Assembly: GCF_003351785.1 (NCBI RefSeq)
Contig: NZ_CP031230.1
Span: 2,203,001 to 2,267,000 of the forward strand
Length of the DNA: 64,000 bases
Direction: 5' to 3'
Source: Sporosarcina sp. PTS2304
GTDB taxonomy: Bacteria; Bacillota; Bacilli; Bacillales_A; Planococcaceae
Below are positions 62,405 to 64,000 of the stretch, one piece after another (position 1 is the stretch's first letter; the number at the start of each line of letters is the position of its first letter). The notes below the pieces were generated by a model. The model was not told where the DNA came from. It saw nothing but the letters and a program-made list of their open reading frames with translations, and ran no database searches. The translations under genes and the position numbers were made by a program.

Positions 62405-64000
62405 ACTTCAATCCACGCCCCCTATACAGGGAGCGACTTAGAGTACCTATAGAACCCGATAAGTCACCAATAATTTCAATCCACGCCCCCTATACAGGGA
62501 GCGACCAATTATCGCATCACAATTTCGGAGGTAATTTAATATTTCAATCCACGCCCCCTATACAGGGAGCGACCAGGATCATCTGGACGTTCTTCGTCAC
62601 CGTCTCGATTTCAATCCACGCCCCCTATACAGGGAGCGACGGCTACGCTCGTATTAGAGGGTGGTTTATTGCCTATTTCAATCCACGCCCCCTATACAGG
62701 GAGCGACTGACAATCCAACTCAACGAATTACGAGACGAAGTATTTCAATCCACGCCCCCTATACAGGGAGCGACGAGTTAGAGATTTCGGAAATCCGTAG
62801 CAAATGGTTTATTTCAATCCACGCCCCCTATACAGGGAGCGACATTAAACGGACAGATCGCAAAACACGAACAGGCGATTTCAATCCACGCCCCCTATAC
62901 AGGGAGCGACGCAAAGTACGAATGTTTGACGTGTCAGCACAAAATTTCAATCCACGCCCCCTATACAGGGAGCGACATCATCGGCGCCAAAAAAACAATT
63001 AGAAATGAGATTTCAATCCACGCCCCCTATACAGGGAGCGACATAAAGTCCTTCGTGAGTTAGAAAAATCAGATGATATTTCAATCCACGCCCCCTATAC
63101 AGGGAGCGACGAAAAAATGACAAAACAACAAATCGCGGCACAGATTTCAATCCACGCCCCCTATACAGGGAGCGACAAAGGCATCTGACGGTGGATTATC
63201 AGCGGCAGATATTTCAATCCACGCCCCCTATACAGGGAGCGACATGAAGGAGGCAATTTAATATGAGCGGACTAATGATTTCAATCCACGCCCCCTATAC
63301 AGGGAGCGACTGGGGCGCTGGGGAGATACTTATGACGCTTTGAACATTTCAATCCACGCCCCCTATACAGGGAGCGACGCTTATCCAACAAGTCGAGCGG
63401 GTGCAGGAGTTAGAATTTCAATCCACGCCCCCTATACAGGGAGCGACTCAAACGAATCGCTATGGGAAAGAATGTTTCGTGCATTTCAATCCACGCCCCC
63501 TATACAGGGAGCGACTCGTTACCGATCAGGAACTCGCTCGGCATATCAACATTTCAATCCACGCCCCCTATACAGGGAGCGACGTCAAAGAAGCTAATTG
63601 ATAAATAATGTTACGGAATTTCAATCCACGCCCCCTATACAGGGAGCGACACGTTAGGAATTAAAAAAGAAACAAACAAACAAAATTTCAATCCACGCCC
63701 CCTATACAGGGAGCGACCATGAGTACCATTCAATGTTTTTATGCCCGACATTATTTCAATCCACGCCCCCTATACAGGGAGCGACAACCCATCGCCATAC
63801 TCTTCCTCTTCATCCTCAAATTTCAATCCACGCCCCCTATACAGGGAGCGACAGAAGGAAGCCATCGCTGGAACGATGGCTTTAGAATTTCAATCCACGC
63901 CCCCTATACAGGGAGCGACCTTCCTTCACCTCCTCTCCACGAAGCTTTTCGTACTATTTCAATCCACGCCCCCTATACAGGGAGCGACACAACAGTAACT
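62405..64000 (-). CRISPR. CRISPR array, type I-C-like, 24 repeats, runs off the right edge
   Basis: 24 repeats of 33 bp (plus strand: start ATTTCAATCC, middle CCCCCTATACAGGG, end AGCGAC), with 23 complete spacers of about 34-37 bp and a partial one at the edge. Repeat starts include 62405, 62473, 62541, 62608, 62675, 62742, 62811 and so on to 63956. On the minus strand the repeat begins GTCGC, ends GATTGAAAT and has a stem CCCTGTATAGGG, matching the known type I-C repeat pattern. The only variant repeat is the leftmost (ACTTCAATCC), as expected at the old, leader-distal end. The leader and cas genes are therefore probably beyond the right edge. Open frames across the array are artefacts. Confidence 0.98.

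Noticed and set aside
62661..63998. Repetitive proteins across the CRISPR region
   Set aside because: The repeated peptides are translations of the CRISPR repeat.

Overview
The window looks like chromosome from a low-GC Gram-positive of the Bacillales, most likely Planococcaceae and possibly Sporosarcina (inference from gene content only). The evidence is strong Shine-Dalgarno sites, frequent TTG/GTG starts, a YtvA-type LOV photoreceptor, a YqhG/YqhH pair, a BceRS-BceAB module, an Opp operon, and two promoter-like sequences of the SigB type. No rRNA or tRNA gene was seen.

Layout. 1-1.8 kb: a partial gene start and a dense block of non-coding structured repeats. 1.8-3.9 kb: acetyltransferase, pentapeptide-repeat protein, LOV-STAS photoreceptor. 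4-9.9 kb: oppABCDF on the minus strand, with a CcpA cre-like site over the oppA -35 box and a terminator between oppA and oppB. 10-14 kb: small membrane protein, YusW-like lipoprotein, catalase-related protein with a SigB-like promoter, NCS1 permease. 14.3-21.5 kb: a five-gene exopolysaccharide-type locus (processive GT2 synthase, HEAT protein, pseudo-GGDEF/receiver protein, membrane protein with phosphatase-like repeats, anchored protein) and a divergent glycoside-hydrolase-like gene. 21.6-25.1 kb: flavin reductase and a Tat-exported GMC dehydrogenase pair. 25.2-26.1 kb: four tandem ~225-bp repeats. 26.2-34 kb: a LacI-controlled catabolic cluster (TRAP transporter, two aldolases, hydrolase, bicupin). 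35-40 kb: NAD(P)-binding protein, then TetR, GNAT, MATE and TetR genes. 40.1-44.8 kb: Bce-type peptide-antibiotic sensing and efflux. 45-47.3 kb: YqhG and SNF2 helicase. 48.4-51 kb: MoxR ATPase and VWA protein. 51.3-55 kb: amphi-Trp protein, aspartate dehydrogenase, DUF2935 protein, ECF sigma with a membrane partner, and a 21-bp minisatellite. 55.2-59.6 kb: heterodimeric ABC exporter and its TetR regulator. 59.7-62.2 kb: UspA, SulP transporter and a catalytically dead serine-recombinase-like protein. 62.4-64 kb: a type I-C-like CRISPR array of 24 repeats that runs off the right edge.

The most unusual feature is a family of intergenic elements (classes A, B and C, about 18 copies in this window). 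They share a conserved core, while their outer and inner stems differ between classes and copies but stay complementary, which suggests selection on a folded structure. A and B copies also occur as a conserved inverted composite (A - about 250-bp linker - B) at three loci, and as A/B fusions at three more.
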